A DNA stretch of 64,000 nucleotides from Trichoplusia ni (taxonomy: Eukaryota > Arthropoda > Insecta > Lepidoptera > Noctuidae): assembly GCF_003590095.1 (NCBI RefSeq), contig NC_039491.1, positions 806,001-870,000 of the forward strand. Direction: 5' to 3'. The first letter of the stretch is position 1, and the number at the start of each line of letters is the position of its first letter. The notes below the pieces were generated by a model that saw only the letters and a list, made by a program, of their open reading frames with translations, ran no database searches and had not been told where the DNA came from. A program made the translations under genes and the position numbers. Shown here piece after piece: positions 11,702 to 24,938 of the stretch.

Positions 11702-14700
11702 AACAAGTTAATACTAATGTTGTTCCTATAACATTCTAAAAGTATCAACAGCAAAAAGTGTAACAAAAAATGACTTACGAGTGCTCCCCATTGTGTATAT
11801 CCTACCTATACTAACCTATAGCATATATAGGAGTAAATACCAGTAACCCAAACAAAAGATCCAGTTTTTTTTAGACCTATAACAAGTATGTCATGGTTAT
11901 TGATTGGATCCGACTGGGCAGTGTTTTTTCTATAACTTAGGTTTAGAGTATGACGGCTAAGTAATATAAGGACACCCAACACGTGAAATAAATAGGATTT
12001 AAGTTTCACTCAAAGATATAAAAGTTTTGATTCAGGTTGACGACTTTTAGACACTTTCCGTATGCTAAATAAATGACTCCTGTTGCACGACTCCTAAATA
12101 TAATTATAAACAGAAAAAATATATGAAGTTATTCTATATGTAGAGAACATTTTATAATGTCACTAGGCACTCTTTAATCTAGTTTACAAAAAACTTATGC
12201 AATATAACCTATATTGCATAACTGGGTGTATATTAAAACCATAACAAGAAAATACAATGGAAATAAAACTCTAACGAAAACAATTAAAGCATAGTTGCTA
12301 TATAATAGCCAAGTGCATTCATCACATACAGTACTCAGAACAAAGGCTATTACAATGTAAAAACGTATGTATGTAAGTACATACGTGCATATTTACATAC
12401 GATAAGTAGCCAAGGAATGTTTGTTATAACTTCTAATGTGCAGTTACTGAAATAAATGAAAGTTTATGTAGAAACAATTGGTGATAATGTTAGTCAAAGG
12501 CCAGAACCCGCATGGAACAATTTGCTTTTTTTGTGAAATTGTGTTTTCTTTTTTTCAGGCATAGAGACATTCATTAATTAAGAAAAATTCTTGAATCTTA
12601 AAATCTTGCATTTTTAAATCCAACTCCCTATGTTATTTAGGTAGATAGCATACGATATTAAAGAGCCCGAATTCTCTATTGAACATGAATCGAAGAAACT
12701 ATTCCCTATTACCTTCTTTTTTGGAATGTTTAAATTGTATTCAACTGTTTTATAAGGCTACTATAAATTCTGCCGTTACATCAAATACACAAAGGATTAG
12801 ACAGATCTGAAATGTGTGTGTACAAATATAACAAAAGAAACTTAATTTAAAAAATATGAATATAAGGACTTGGTCACGAAACACATCCCTTTTTTTTTCT
12901 TCTCTATCCTATTGGTGGGGGTGTTCCTGCGGTGTTCATAATTTCAATATTACCAACTGGCACTACTATAGCGCTATGGTAATTAACATTCATTATCTTA
13001 TCGGATACATGTGTAACAATCAGAAGTGAGTAATGAATGTATTAAAGCGACGAAGCCACTTTAACAATTGGTTCGGTAACGCTGTACCTAGGTTTCTAAA
13101 CGCAATAGTTAAACGAAGCGTGAACAATAATTAATTGCAGTCTTAACAATTTACTGCACTAGCTTAATTATATTTTTTTTAATTAAATGGAATTTCGTTA
13201 AAATATTATGTAAAAACTTGAAGAAAATTGACCTATTAATATATTGAATTGACAATATTTTTTCCAAGAAATTGCCCGTCCTGCCAAAAGGATAAAAAAG
13301 CTGGAATTTGTAGAGGTGACAAGTCAAAGCCAGGTAGGTGACTTATCGATACAAAATGATATTTCCATTGAGCATTGTCTATTGACGGGGTTATATTTAA
13401 ATGCTGCTTCTGAGGCGAGCAAAGAACTAACCAACTTCTTCAACTGAGCCAAGGTCTTCTCTTTACAAATTATTTGAGCCAATCTAATCATCTATCTGGA
13501 TTTCAGATCTTTGCTTTTATAAAATAAGATAATAATATAAATGTCCCAATGCTGGGCAAATTCCTAGTCCCGTCTAGAGATTTATTGGAGAAAACTGCTG
13601 ACTTTAAAAAAGAAATATTTCTTAAACGTCCAGACTGTTGCAGTATGCTGTTCAACTGTTATTATGCACCACATAAAGTTATTCTATAGTAAGCTACAAC
13701 CTTTCCAACCTTTCACCTTGTAATTATGCAGTAATGCAGTAAAGAGGTATAATTGCTTAATGGGCTAAATGATTACATTATACTTGCATAATTTGAGAGT
13801 AAGTATTTGATACAGAGTAGGCAATGTTCGTATGAATATTTTTTTTAATGCGGTTTATGTCAATTATACACAAATAGACGATATCTAATTCTAGGTCTGG
13901 CACTCTGTTATGTTTATGAAACAAAGTAACGTTGAGATCATAATGTTATAGTAGATAGAAACTTTACTAATTAAAACACATTTAAGATATCTATTAGGCA
14001 TTATTTTTAGTGTTATACCTACTTGAATCGAGGTCTCCTATAATATAAATATTAAACGTTTTTTTAGAAATATACAGTTAAGTATTTGATGGTAAATTAA
14101 ATTATTTTTTGTAGATTTTAGCTTAATCGTGAAAATTATTATTTTGTCAATGCCAAGATCTGCATTTACGACATAGGAAAAACGATAATCGGAAAATAAA
14201 AAATATGTTTAGGCTCACACGCCGCCGTGGCCGTCAGAATGATATTTTGGAGGGAAAGTGTTATTTTTAAGTAACTTGTGAAATCACAATATTATCCACT
14301 AATATATGTACTTGATCTTAATACAATGTATTCCTTGTGTCCATATCAAATGCAGACGGCGCTTAGCAACATATTATTATAGTTAGTGTTGGTAATGAAG
14401 ATTATAATTTTGTGCATGCGTTTACTTTACGAATGTTTACTAAACGCATCCAGGCAAATTATCATAATTTCATACATTTGAAATTGGCAACAAACTGCAA
14501 TTTGTAACAGTTTATTGAGGACAACTCTACAATACTTAGTACTTAGTCTGGCAATTAGCAATCTGAATTAAGATTCTAACTGCTTGTTTCAATTGAAACC
14601 TCCTTTTTGCAGATTTCTTCTTGATTGTCAACTCACTCTTCTTGGTCAGAAATCACTGTTAAAAAAAGGTATATCTTTATTTAGATTTAGGGTCATTCAG

Positions 14701-14976
14701 CAGTCATCGAGTACATTTATTTATACTTACATTTCTGCAATGGAAATGGTAATCTTAACTGCTATTTTAGATCTCCAACATCATATACATTTTTTTATTG
14801 AAGCCTGTGTGTTCCAAAATCTGGGTTAACGCCTCCCTCTTTAGCTTTCAAACCTTTTATCTTGATTTCTGACAGCGAGAGCTCCAAATTTAGGCGCATT
14901 CCAAATGTTGCTTACTACTTTTCCCGGCTAAATCTCAATGATAGCTGCAAAAATATTACTCTCCTTTTATTTTTCT

Positions 14977-15028
14977 GTACAAATGAGATGCCGCTACGCC
15001 CCGTATAGTGATTTGTTTCGCTTCCACT
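14977..15028 (+). repeat. Short hairpin repeat, copy
   Basis: GAGATGCCGCTACGCCCCGT followed by TTTCGCTTCCAC matches the family core; the left arm is eroded. Confidence 0.4.
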
Positions 15029-15933
15029 TCGGCAAAAGTAAATTTTAGTAATATGTTTTTGAATGAATTAAGTGTTATTGGATATCCGTAGAGAAACTGA
15101 TAATAACCTTGGTTCGGTTTCACAGATTTCAACTTTTGGATCTGACCTCTTGTCGCGTACACAATGTTCTGAATATTTAAATCAGACATTTATAGTTATG
15201 GTCATAAGTTACTCAATGTGTATTATAAAAGGATAGCGTGGCTGAAATGACTGTGATGGCAGCGGGTTTCGTGTTAGCATTTGGCTCTATATTTAAGGGC
15301 AAAATGGATGTTTTTTGCTAAATAGGAAAAAAAATATGGTCTGTTATACTAGTATCTATAAACTTATATCTATGATACAGTGATTTAGAGGAAAATCTTA
15401 CTAAACTAGCTGATGATCGCGGCTTGGGTTGTCGGTTAGAGCCACAAAAACATAGTCCTCTTTTAACGGAGTTAGATAAAAGTCAGTTAGAGAGAGTTAG
15501 AAGACACTCACAGTCGTATTTATAATATACGCGGATTGCTGACATTTATTTTAAACTATCTGTCAATTAATTTAATATAACATACGTAATGTTACTTCAT
15601 ACTAACTTATTTTTATATAATTTTATACAGGAAGGTAGTCTTATTACAAAAATAATAATTGTTTAATTTACTGAAACAACATGTATTAGAGATAATTATT
15701 TGTGACAATGCTATGATAACTTAATTCATGGGTGAATAAATATTTTTTGTTTCGTGTCAATCGTATAAATTATACAATAAAATAGCGGCAGTGGATACAC
15801 ATAATTATGTGAAAATTATGGCGTAATTACTAAATCATAGCAATTACCTAAATTCATGATCATTGTCATAAATTATGATTCAAGTTTGTGACAGAATTCA
15901 GTGGACCTATTACCACAACATAATTCTAGCATT

Positions 15934-15985
15934 TGGGGAAAAGAGATGCCGCTTTACAACGTCTATTGTAGTCTCATCTATTTCG
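15934..15985 (+). repeat. Short hairpin repeat, copy
   Basis: GAAAAGAGATGCCGCTTTAC, then AACGTCTATTGTAGTCTC. A diverged family member. Confidence 0.4.
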
Positions 15986-18077
15986 AAACTGCAACCAGCT
16001 TAGGTACTTGAAAAGGAGCAGGCAGGCCCCTAGACGTCGTCATTTTTAACTTACTTGTCATAACTTCAATCCTTCAAATTTGGCACAGTGTGGGTGAAAT
16101 TGCAATCTTGCAAAATATATTTTATAAACTGTTCGCTTATAATTCCTATTCAGTCTCTTAATATTGTCGAAAAACAATGTAACGTCGAGATCTCTTTATT
16201 AATGTTATTTGCCGTGTGAATTACTGTAAATTTGTATTTTAATACTTGAAAGAGTTTGACGCATAAAAATCATTGTGGTACTTAAATATTTAAAACTAAT
16301 TGTTTTTTTTGTTCTCCATTTTTATTTTCAAAACAGTGGGCGGCAAAAGTAAGAACTAAAACTCTTTGGTATTGGTAAACTTTTTACAACTTTTTTATGT
16401 CCAGTTCAAATTCAGAACCTACTGAAGTCATAAATTAATTTGTTTCAAATGTCGAAACGCATCATTCGAAATGTAAATGTTATAATTAAATTTGGCGCTG
16501 CACGGCTAAATGCATCGACCATAAAAAGAATTTATGTCGGTTGGATTCGGACCAAGAGTAATTACAGATTAAACATTTACGTTTGTTATATTCAAATAAA
16601 CAATATTGTTTGATTTACAAGACTTCATACGACTATATATTTCGGAGTACAATTAATACTACAAGGTCAACAATGCATTTAAGGTGACATAAAATGTTCT
16701 GCTTACGTAATATGTACATGCGTCATCGAATTATGTCAGTCGTATCAATCAAATTATTAACCAACAATATTAGTAGTCGTAAAATTAAATATTATGGCAA
16801 CACAATAGGTTTTAAAGTATCGATGTAGTTTAATGTCCTGGTATTGTAAGCACAAGTTTACGAGATATGTTACAATTATAATTATGATAACATTCAACAG
16901 CTACCAGCGGGTCTACTAAGGCTTAAAGTAAAACAAAACTGTGGAATAGGGATAGCGCACTACAGTCTAATGCATCATCTCTTTTACACAACTGCTATAA
17001 AAAAAATGTTCAGGTTAAGGGCTTTAATAAACTTTACAAGTCAATATTATTCAGGTTATTTTAAGCAAATGCACGGATATTTTGTGACAAAAACGTCGTT
17101 ATACCACAACAAAGATGTTTGTGTATTGATTTTCTTGTCAATATGATTTTTACTTATAGCTTCGTTGACGCATTGACGGTTGACATCTAAATAACAGTAT
17201 TTATACAGAGACTTCTATGAAAAGGTTTTATTTTTCCACTTCTTCGTATTTTAATTGTGACTTATGTGTGAATTTTATTACGACAGGCAGGTATTGAATA
17301 TATTCAAGTATGAATCCTTTGCAAGGTTTCTTTCAAATTTTTATTGTTTTTTTGGAAACTCGACGCTGAAGTAGTTGCTACATAGCTTTTAATAGTTTAT
17401 TTATTAATTGTTACGTGAGAGTTAGAGCTTTTTTCGCTATGATCCTGACTTAATTCCTTGTATCTAACATCACTACCAACTTTCTAACTGTCTTTCTAAC
17501 TTAAGATTGTACATAATACGCCAAGTTTATTGAAAACGCTTAAGTTTTTATCACAGCAGACCCCAACAAGCATAGATATTCACATTGTTATAAAATAATT
17601 ATTATGTATAACAATACAAGTATAATACAACATCTTTGTACATTTTATATTCCACAAATGACGGATGATATTATCACACAGTAAAACAGCATTCAATTGT
17701 TTCTGATGCAGTGTGTTCGTTTACTTCCCAATGTTTATGCGATTCGAATGTGCAGTTGTTGTCAGATAATTTTATACCTTGTTTATAGAGACATAAAAGC
17801 TAAGTTTGTAAAGCTGAGAGGGTATATGGGAATGAGTTGTTGACTGCTGTCTTTCGCTGGAGTTATGAATCATGAGACAGGTGTCACAAGTGTTTGGACT
17901 AGTGTACTGTGACGTCACACAATTGATTTTACGAAGAAATTTGCAAGTACTCGGTATCTATGTAGCTATCTTATGTAGAGCCATTGATAACGTTAATCAT
18001 GGAATTTTGATGACAAATTTTACTGAATGGGGTGATTCAGAGATAAATCTTTTCTTCCTTTCGTCTTTCACAATATG

Positions 18078-18335
18078 ATAATACTAGCTGTTGCCCGCGA
18101 CTTCGTCCCCGTGGGTAGAAGAATAAGTTATGATTTATACCTGCCCTGTTTTTTTCACATTTTCAATTGTATCTTCGCTCCTATTAGTCGCAGCGTGATG
18201 GTTTATAGCCTAAAGCCTTCCTCGATGAATGGTCTATTCAACACAAAAAGAATTTTTCAATTTGGACCAGTAGTTCCTGAGATTAGCGCGTTCAAACACA
18301 AAAACATGTTCAGCTTTATATATTAGTATAGAGTA
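18078..18335 (+). mobile_element. LINE 3'-tail relic
   Basis: Begins ACTAGCTGTTGCCCGCGACT, continues with CTATTAGTCGCAGCGTGATG and TTTGGACCAGTAGTTCCTG, and ends near TATATTAGTATAGAGTATAG. This succession is the usual 3' end of RTE-like LINEs scattered through moth genomes. No reverse-transcriptase frame is present. Confidence 0.65.
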
Positions 18336-18749
18336 TAGATTATAATATAACCAGTGATAATAATAGAGCTCTACAAACATTGTATAGAGATGAGTAGTAG
18401 GTAGTATTTGTAGGAACATTACCGCCTATCTGTTGCCAACAATTACATAATTAATTATCCCAATTAAATTATTTATTGTACAAGCAATTGATGAACGAGA
18501 AAACAAATGCCAAATGACAATGTGTTATCAAACTCTTTTATCAAGGAAGACCCTGCCCGTTTAGCCAAGTGACATTTTAACAATACTTCACGTCAATAGA
18601 AAAACCTGCAATGTATGAAATTGACATTTGTATTAATCTCGTGACTTAGACCTGTCGATTCCATACATTTGAGCGTTTTCTATCGACGTTAACGATTGTA
18701 AAAACGTCACTCAGTTCGACGGGTACAGGCCCTTTTTTACCCGGTGAAA

Positions 18750-18900
18750 CCTTCATGGACGTTCTTTACCCTGGGGAAGGCGGAGAGGTGTGCCCAACTC
18801 TTACCGGCTATAACCACCGGAGTGCTTCACTCTTCCTTTCCTTGTACCTGAGATACGGGAACGCGACGCAAACTACCGCGATACGGGCAGAGGTCCTGAT
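18750..18900 (+). repeat. Interspersed repeat, copy 1 (CACCGGAGTGCTTCA family)
   Basis: Holds TTTACCCTGGGGAAGGCGGA, CACCGGAGTGCTTCAC and GCAAACTACCGCGAT. The same succession recurs at 31600-31735, so this is a dispersed element of unknown class. GC-rich relative to surroundings. Confidence 0.65.
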
Positions 18901-18927
18901 TCAAACTCTTTAAGATATGTCATTGAC

Positions 18928-18974
18928 GTTGTGGAAAAGAGCCGACGCTCTTCCCCGTGTCACGCTTTCACAAC
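18928..18974 (+). repeat. Short hairpin repeat, copy
   Basis: GTTGTGGAAAAGAGCCGACG to GTGTCACGCTTTCACAAC. The outer nine bases pair with one mismatch. Confidence 0.5.
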
Positions 18975-19530
18975 TGAAATTATATATGGCATATTATGTA
19001 TAAGTGTAGTCGATTTGTATTTTTTTATTGTGTCTCGAAGTTTCATGCTACTATTCAAGACAAAGAAAAATCCATAATTTAAAGCTCAGCATCATCTATT
19101 AATAAAATACGTGTAGAACCGTAATACGTGCCTGACCACAATCCCTTTAACCACTTTAACTATTGCTATCATTTGTATGCACTGCTGTAACCGAAAATGT
19201 AGGGTCATTGCGCTCCAGTCGCACGGGTGAACTACTTAATGTATAGGAGATACCTGGGAATGGAACTCTCCAAATTATCTGGGAATTTCGGTAATAGACC
19301 CCATAGTGAGCATAATAAGGTAGTTGATGTGCATGCTTTTGTTTTTCTAAGTATAAAATATATTCAGTGACTCTAGGAGAAAATTGCATTTATATTTTGT
19401 AATAATCTACGTGATTAGATTAATAATAATATTCATGAGGCTATAATTCTTAGATTTTGTACAAATATTATTCCTTAAAATTCTTGTTGGTATTTATAAA
19501 AGTAACTTGCCACTAGTTTTTAATTCTCCA

Positions 19531-19584
19531 TTGTGAAAGCAAGACGTCGCTCTATACTGCATGTAGCGTAGTCTCGTTCCACAG
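19531..19584 (+). repeat. Short hairpin repeat, copy
   Basis: TTGTGAAAGCAAGACGTCGC to GTAGTCTCGTTCCACAG, with CTCTATACTGCATGTAGCG in the centre. Confidence 0.5.
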
Positions 19585-20731
19585 AGACTACAATTTTGCT
19601 TATAGTAATGACAAGACCTCTCACTTCATGGTAATTATGGCGAAGTTATTAGCAAAGAGGTCGTAACTAGGTGAACCTGACTTCTCCCGTCAATTAACTA
19701 AGGCTCACTTATGTGAGAAATATAATGCGAGGATTAATACATTGCGGCGCCGCGCTGCTCTGGTCCATAAAGTGTAGTATCATTACCGGCAATGTATCGC
19801 AACTTACACGGTTTTCTCGCTAGTTATAAACGAGCCTTTACATTATAATGAAAAAGTTCTTTAGCATAAAATAAACAGCTGCCGAGAGATTACAATCAAT
19901 TAAATATCAAAGTGTCGGAAGCATAATTGACTTAAGATGTAGTGTAATTATTAGTTATTGTCGCTTTCAAAGTAAACCACTGTTATTGTTTTATAAGAGT
20001 GTTTGTTTTGAAAATGTTGAATTAACGCTGACGTTTCCGTAATATAATGGCGAGAGTTCAAGTAAAATGACCGAGCGCTACGAAAACTACGTTGTCATAG
20101 GAGTATTCGTAACATAAACGTTACAAAACAACATATTTTCAATTCTCTAACATTTTCGAGGACCATACGAGGTACACAAAGACTTGAACATAAGTGTAGA
20201 GCAATACTGGCTGGTAGTTTATCACGACTTGCATCGCTTGCGGAGCTACAACGACCATCTTCACGAGCGGAGATAATCGACACTTTTAATGTAATCGAGT
20301 CGTGAGACACGACACAAAACTTTTACTTTTATTTTCTATTACAAGTAAAAGAATCGTCTTTCCTGTCTTAAACTTCCCTAGAAAGATCAAGAATAAAATC
20401 TCATGAAAAAAGCCTCAACGAATTTAATTATTCTGAAGAAATATAAAGCTTTTTGCAAACATTTTAATTGCCTGTATCAATTGTTAATGTAATTACGCGG
20501 TAAGGTAAATTATAATTAAGGCACAAAAAGTTATAGTTTTTTGAGGCTTAATAATTTATTTCTTTATGAAATTACGTCAATTGCCGAAAACCGTATAGGT
20601 ACATTAAGTAATTATTTTTTTTCGTCTTATGTAACTAGTATATAAAGTATAAACAGTTTTAGTCTGTCAATTGTAAATAATTCAAAATGCTACCCAAGTA
20701 TGTTTGCATTTCTCTAAAAAATAACAAAGAT

Positions 20732-20753
20732 ACCTAAACTTTAAAGTTTAGGT
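20732..20753. repeat. Perfect 22-bp palindrome
   Basis: The core CCTAAACTTTAAAGTTTAGG is extended by A and T at the ends. A loop-free perfect palindrome. Confidence 0.6.
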
Positions 20754-20879
20754 TCCTAAGAGCGTTTCACCATTCACTTCAATTGTATTCACACAAAATA
20801 TGTTCGAGCAATATTGCTCAAACAATTTGTGCTCTCCTTTCATAATCCTAATCAAAGCAGCATTAATCTAGTCTCTAAA

Positions 20880-21120
20880 CATTTCATCAGGAATTAACAA
20901 AAAGATCATTGCACTCACAGATGCCAAGATCAAAGTCATGATCAGAGTCATGCCAGTAGGAGAGCTGGCAACAGCGCCGACAGCGCAGAATCATGCCACG
21001 GCTAGACGACCAATGGATAGTGCAACCCCAAGAATGCAGAAATAGGGAACGCCAATTATTGTGAGGCAACCCAACGACACTGCGGTAGAGTGAACGCCAA
21101 GTATTTATCAAGACGATTCG
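20880..21120 (-). pseudogene. Possible decayed membrane-protein coding fragment
   Basis: A GC-richer patch. One minus-strand frame reads a hydrophobic stretch (VSLGCLTIIGVPYFCILGVA), then a TGA stop, then another (MTLIMTLILASVSAMIFLLI). Two membrane-like helices interrupted by a stop suggest a broken copy of a multi-pass protein. I cannot name the family; chance hydrophobicity is possible. No convincing splice sites were seen. Confidence 0.3.
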
Positions 21121-22127
21121 GAATCAATTAAGTGTAACAACTCGACGACTAGTAACAAGTCAACCTTGATTGAGATTTGGCTAGGAGAGATTTTATGTCA
21201 CAACTCTGAAGTCAACGTAGATTTTTTTTGCATTGTGATACAGATGCTATGTATTTGACTTGGGATATTGACAATTTAATGTAAATTTTATGTGTTGTAT
21301 CTATCCGAAGTGGGAACTAATTTGCACTAATCATAAAAATATGGAAATTATTGTTACCAAGCCAATTAAAAATTTCGTACACTATAAATCAAATTCAAAG
21401 ATTATTTTTTTATTGAGCGCCTTAATTCAATTTTTAGGTTATTACGTAAGTACCTCCATTGTTTACCTCTTAAAACAAAGTTACGTGTATTCTAGTATGC
21501 TGTCTACAATTATTTAATTAAGTTCCTATTAAAACGCCCCTTTTTACACAAGCGTGTAATATGGCTCAACCCTCCAAACTTTAACACACATAATTGTAAA
21601 ACCATGCCTTTAATAGCTGCAAACAACCTTACTTTATGACCGCAAAATTACGCTCACGATAATTCGAAACAGATAATGGAAAATTGCTGTTATAAATACA
21701 TAAATAACATTGATACATGGTATGTCGCGTGACATTCGCTGTGACCAAGGAATGCTATTTAATTCATGACAGCGTTGGAACGATTGATTGTTAGGGCCGG
21801 CGTCACCACATTATAATATGCGAACTTTGAAATGACTTTTTTATGAAATTTTCTATGTATAAAAATTCTATACATTTTTCGCAATACTCGTGTTGAGTCT
21901 GGGTGTCTCTGTGCATATAATTTGAATGTTTGTAGAACACCCGTGAGCGTGACACAAAGATTGCGAGATTCTATTTTATTATTTAGCTTTATCAAATCGA
22001 AACGTCGGGAACTAAAATCAAACATTAAACCGCGATGAAATCCGTAAAAGTAGTTTCATTTCAATGTCTAACATTCGCGCAAACCTAAGCTTTATAGCAT
22101 CTTTTAATATAAAAGTTTTAGTTGTAG

Positions 22128-22180
22128 GTAGAAGAGACCTTGCCGCTCTACGATGTGTAAAACGTTGTCTATCTTCCATA
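22128..22180 (+). repeat. Short hairpin repeat, copy
   Basis: AGAAGAGACCTTGCCGCTCT, ACGATGTG, then GTCTATCTTCCATAC. Core conserved, ends eroded. Confidence 0.4.
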
Positions 22181-24158
22181 CTGCGACAATATTACTTTAA
22201 GCAGTGGTGGTAGACCTTATATTCAACCTAAGCATCAAAATCACCTTCAACTGATCGCGTTCACAAACCAGTGTAGCCCCCCTTTATACATTTTCTGGTA
22301 GTGTATTATAGACAGTAATTCTCTTTACCTTTGCGGCTCGTCTTGGGCACAAATAAACTAAATTACTGAACAAATGATTGTTCTCGTAACTACTTTGTTA
22401 GCCGGCTACCTTAGAATGTACCTTATTATTAGATAGTAAATTATTGGTATATATTTGTTAAATTTAATGTGTATATATTTTTTGTCTTCGCTTGGTAGAA
22501 GTAGCGCAACCTCTTTCCCTTCCAACTATTTATCTTTTTTTAAGAAATTTTGGCTGTTAAACTACTTACTACAATATTTAATACTTAACAAAAAAGCATG
22601 TTCAGGCAACAGACAGGAAGGCTTTTTAATTAATTGTATTGTTTAATCAATTGACACAGCATTCACCACCGTGACATGAATGACCACAAAATTTACTATT
22701 ACGAGTACTCCTTAGATGATGATCATATGATCTGCATTTGAGAAACCAGCTTAAAGAAGTTTGTATGTGTTATACTTACTAAAAAGGCTCTGATAAATCA
22801 GATCTAAGACAAAATTTACTTTCTACGAAATTCCTTAAGTTATTGTATTCTGTGAAGAATACCTTGAATACGAATTCTTTTAGGTTCATATCTGGAGCAT
22901 CTTGGCTTGGAAATAAAAAGTCAAATAACTGTTTGTATATTATTGTGTTATGGAAAAAAAACGTGTTAACAAGTAGGACTCCTTAACCCGGTTTTGTGTG
23001 ATCTTTTTAATTTCGTTGAATATTACACTACTGAGATATACCTATTGAAATGGAACACAGTCCTTTTTTTAAGGACTCAAAAACAACACTTATTTTCATG
23101 TTGATAATTTACTTTTAAAATACTTACCACCTTTTGCGAAGTCTTGCCGCACCCAAATCTGCGTGACAGTGCTATATCGAGCATGCCTTTTGTCTCACAA
23201 TGAATGATCGTGTCAATAATCAAGTAAAAAATCTGTGTCCTATACAAAGGCAACAAAAACTACACAAAGAGGTAACGAACGCGTAGCTGAGTACCCAATG
23301 GTCAAACACTTCACTTATAAACCACTTTAAGCTTCCTATAAGTTTGTTTTACTGTCAAGCAGTCAATTGTTTAAATGAGAGAATCGTGTTCCATTCTAGA
23401 AAATTTAAAAATATTTTTATTTTTTCGTGTTATAATTGAATCAGCCAGTATTTTTAAGTGTAGTTTACATTAAAAGAAAGAAAATTGTTGTTGTAAGAGC
23501 CAAAGAGGTTGGTTTTGTATTATTATGCATTTGTGAATAAGACAAGACTCCATTTATTATAAAGGAGAGTTATTATTCCACTGATATAAACAACGTTTAA
23601 TGACACTTTATCGTTAATTAATCCATCAGCTACAATTATTATTAATACCTTATAATTAAATTGGAATTAACAAGTGCTTATTGTTTTCCATATCAAAGGT
23701 TATCAAGTCGATCCTGTTTCTTTCCTCTGGGACACGTGGCTTAACCCACGTAGCTGTGATAGTCCTTACTTAAACCTTAAGTCAGATATAGAGGTTAGTG
23801 ACCTGACCTTTACCAACTACTTCATTTTTTAGGAACCCCAACTAAACAACTCCTAAACTTGATTGAAACCAAGGCAAACAAAAACTATGCGACCTCAGCA
23901 AACAATAGAACAAATGGATTTTCTTTTCATGCAACTTAATACCGTTCTTGGACCTTCGTATTTCTATGCGAATTAAAGTATCAAAACAATGCTAAATCGG
24001 ACGTAACGTTTCACACCGTAGCTCGCGTCACAGCACTCATACACTAAGACAATCGCCTTTTATGTTCATTCACGACAACGTACATCCTTTGAATCGGACA
24101 CGGTGCAAATAATAAACAACATTGTCATTGTATGTATATTTGACACTTTCAAAAAAAC

Positions 24159-24691
24159 ATTTAGGCAGTGTGTCAATTGACCATTTGTATACAACCTTAT
24201 TTCTTGAACCTGGGATACCACCATAGGAACTTTCACTGAGTTAGAATGCGGTTGAAACTCGCTCGTACTCGTACATAATACTCGGTCTGTATTGTCGGCA
24301 ATGAAAGGTCGCTAAGCTATTATTGTCTCGTTATTATTATCAATGAGCGACACGCGTCACTTGCGACAGTTTTTATTTGCGTATCAGTTTGTAATTTACG
24401 GAACCTTAATGTTAAGTAACCGTGAATTCATTATCGATTAAATCTGGGGTTCTATGGGCTTGTTGAAAGAATCTGAGGAATCTTTACTTAGAGTTTCAAT
24501 CGAATTGAGAGCGAGTCAGTTAGTCCCGCCACTAGCGCTCATTCGTGTAGTGGAACGAATTGAAACTACACTCGATTAACAGCCATCGACGCTGATAATA
24601 CAGAATCCCTACTAAGCAGATCTTCTTTGGTCAAACCAAGGATCAAGAAATAAGGTTGTATACAAATGGTCAATTCTCACACTGCCTAAAT
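24159..24691. mobile_element. Non-autonomous DNA transposon with ~55-bp TIRs
   Basis: The left arm at 24159-24213 starts ATTTAGGCAGTGTGTC and the right arm at 24637-24691 ends CACACTGCCTAAAT. About 50 of 55 positions are inverse-complementary, including GACCATTTGTATACAACC. The interior is relatively GC-rich and lacks a transposase frame. No clear target duplication beyond the TIR tips. High arm identity suggests fairly recent activity. Confidence 0.8.
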
Positions 24692-24907
24692 ATTTTACCA
24701 TTTCACGAACCAAACCAGTTTCGGATGTTATCCAGCTGATTACATAACAGTATGAGTACAATGTCAAATTACAAGATTACATTGGCCAGTTAAAACTTAT
24801 CAGCCATAGATCTTTTAAAGGTTTAGAAGTATAAAGTTTTCCTATTGTGTTTGGCCCTCGGTCTCTCGGTACATCGTTGGCCGAAAAAGTTGCATAAAAA
24901 AAGATTA

Positions 24908-24938
24908 ATTCACCTTGTGCCACCTGCACAAGGTGAAT
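24908..24938. repeat. Perfect 12-bp stem-loop
   Basis: ATTCACCTTGTG, a 7-base loop (CCACCTG), then CACAAGGTGAAT. Perfect pairing over 12 bp. Role unknown; no T-run or gene border is nearby. Confidence 0.6.

Noticed and set aside
12361..12402. Repeated GTATGTA/TACATAC units as a possible satellite or array
   Set aside because: Only a few irregular units that form a weak foldback; no spacer-repeat regularity, so not an array.
20641..20700. TATATAAAG followed by ATG CTA CCC AA|GTATGT as a first exon
   Set aside because: It looks like promoter plus short first exon, but its splice phase does not fit the carbonic anhydrase exon at 26806 and no other partner exon was found.
24230..24600. GC-richer block as a promoter of the carbonic anhydrase
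   Set aside because: It lies wholly between the terminal inverted repeats of a DNA element, which explains its composition.
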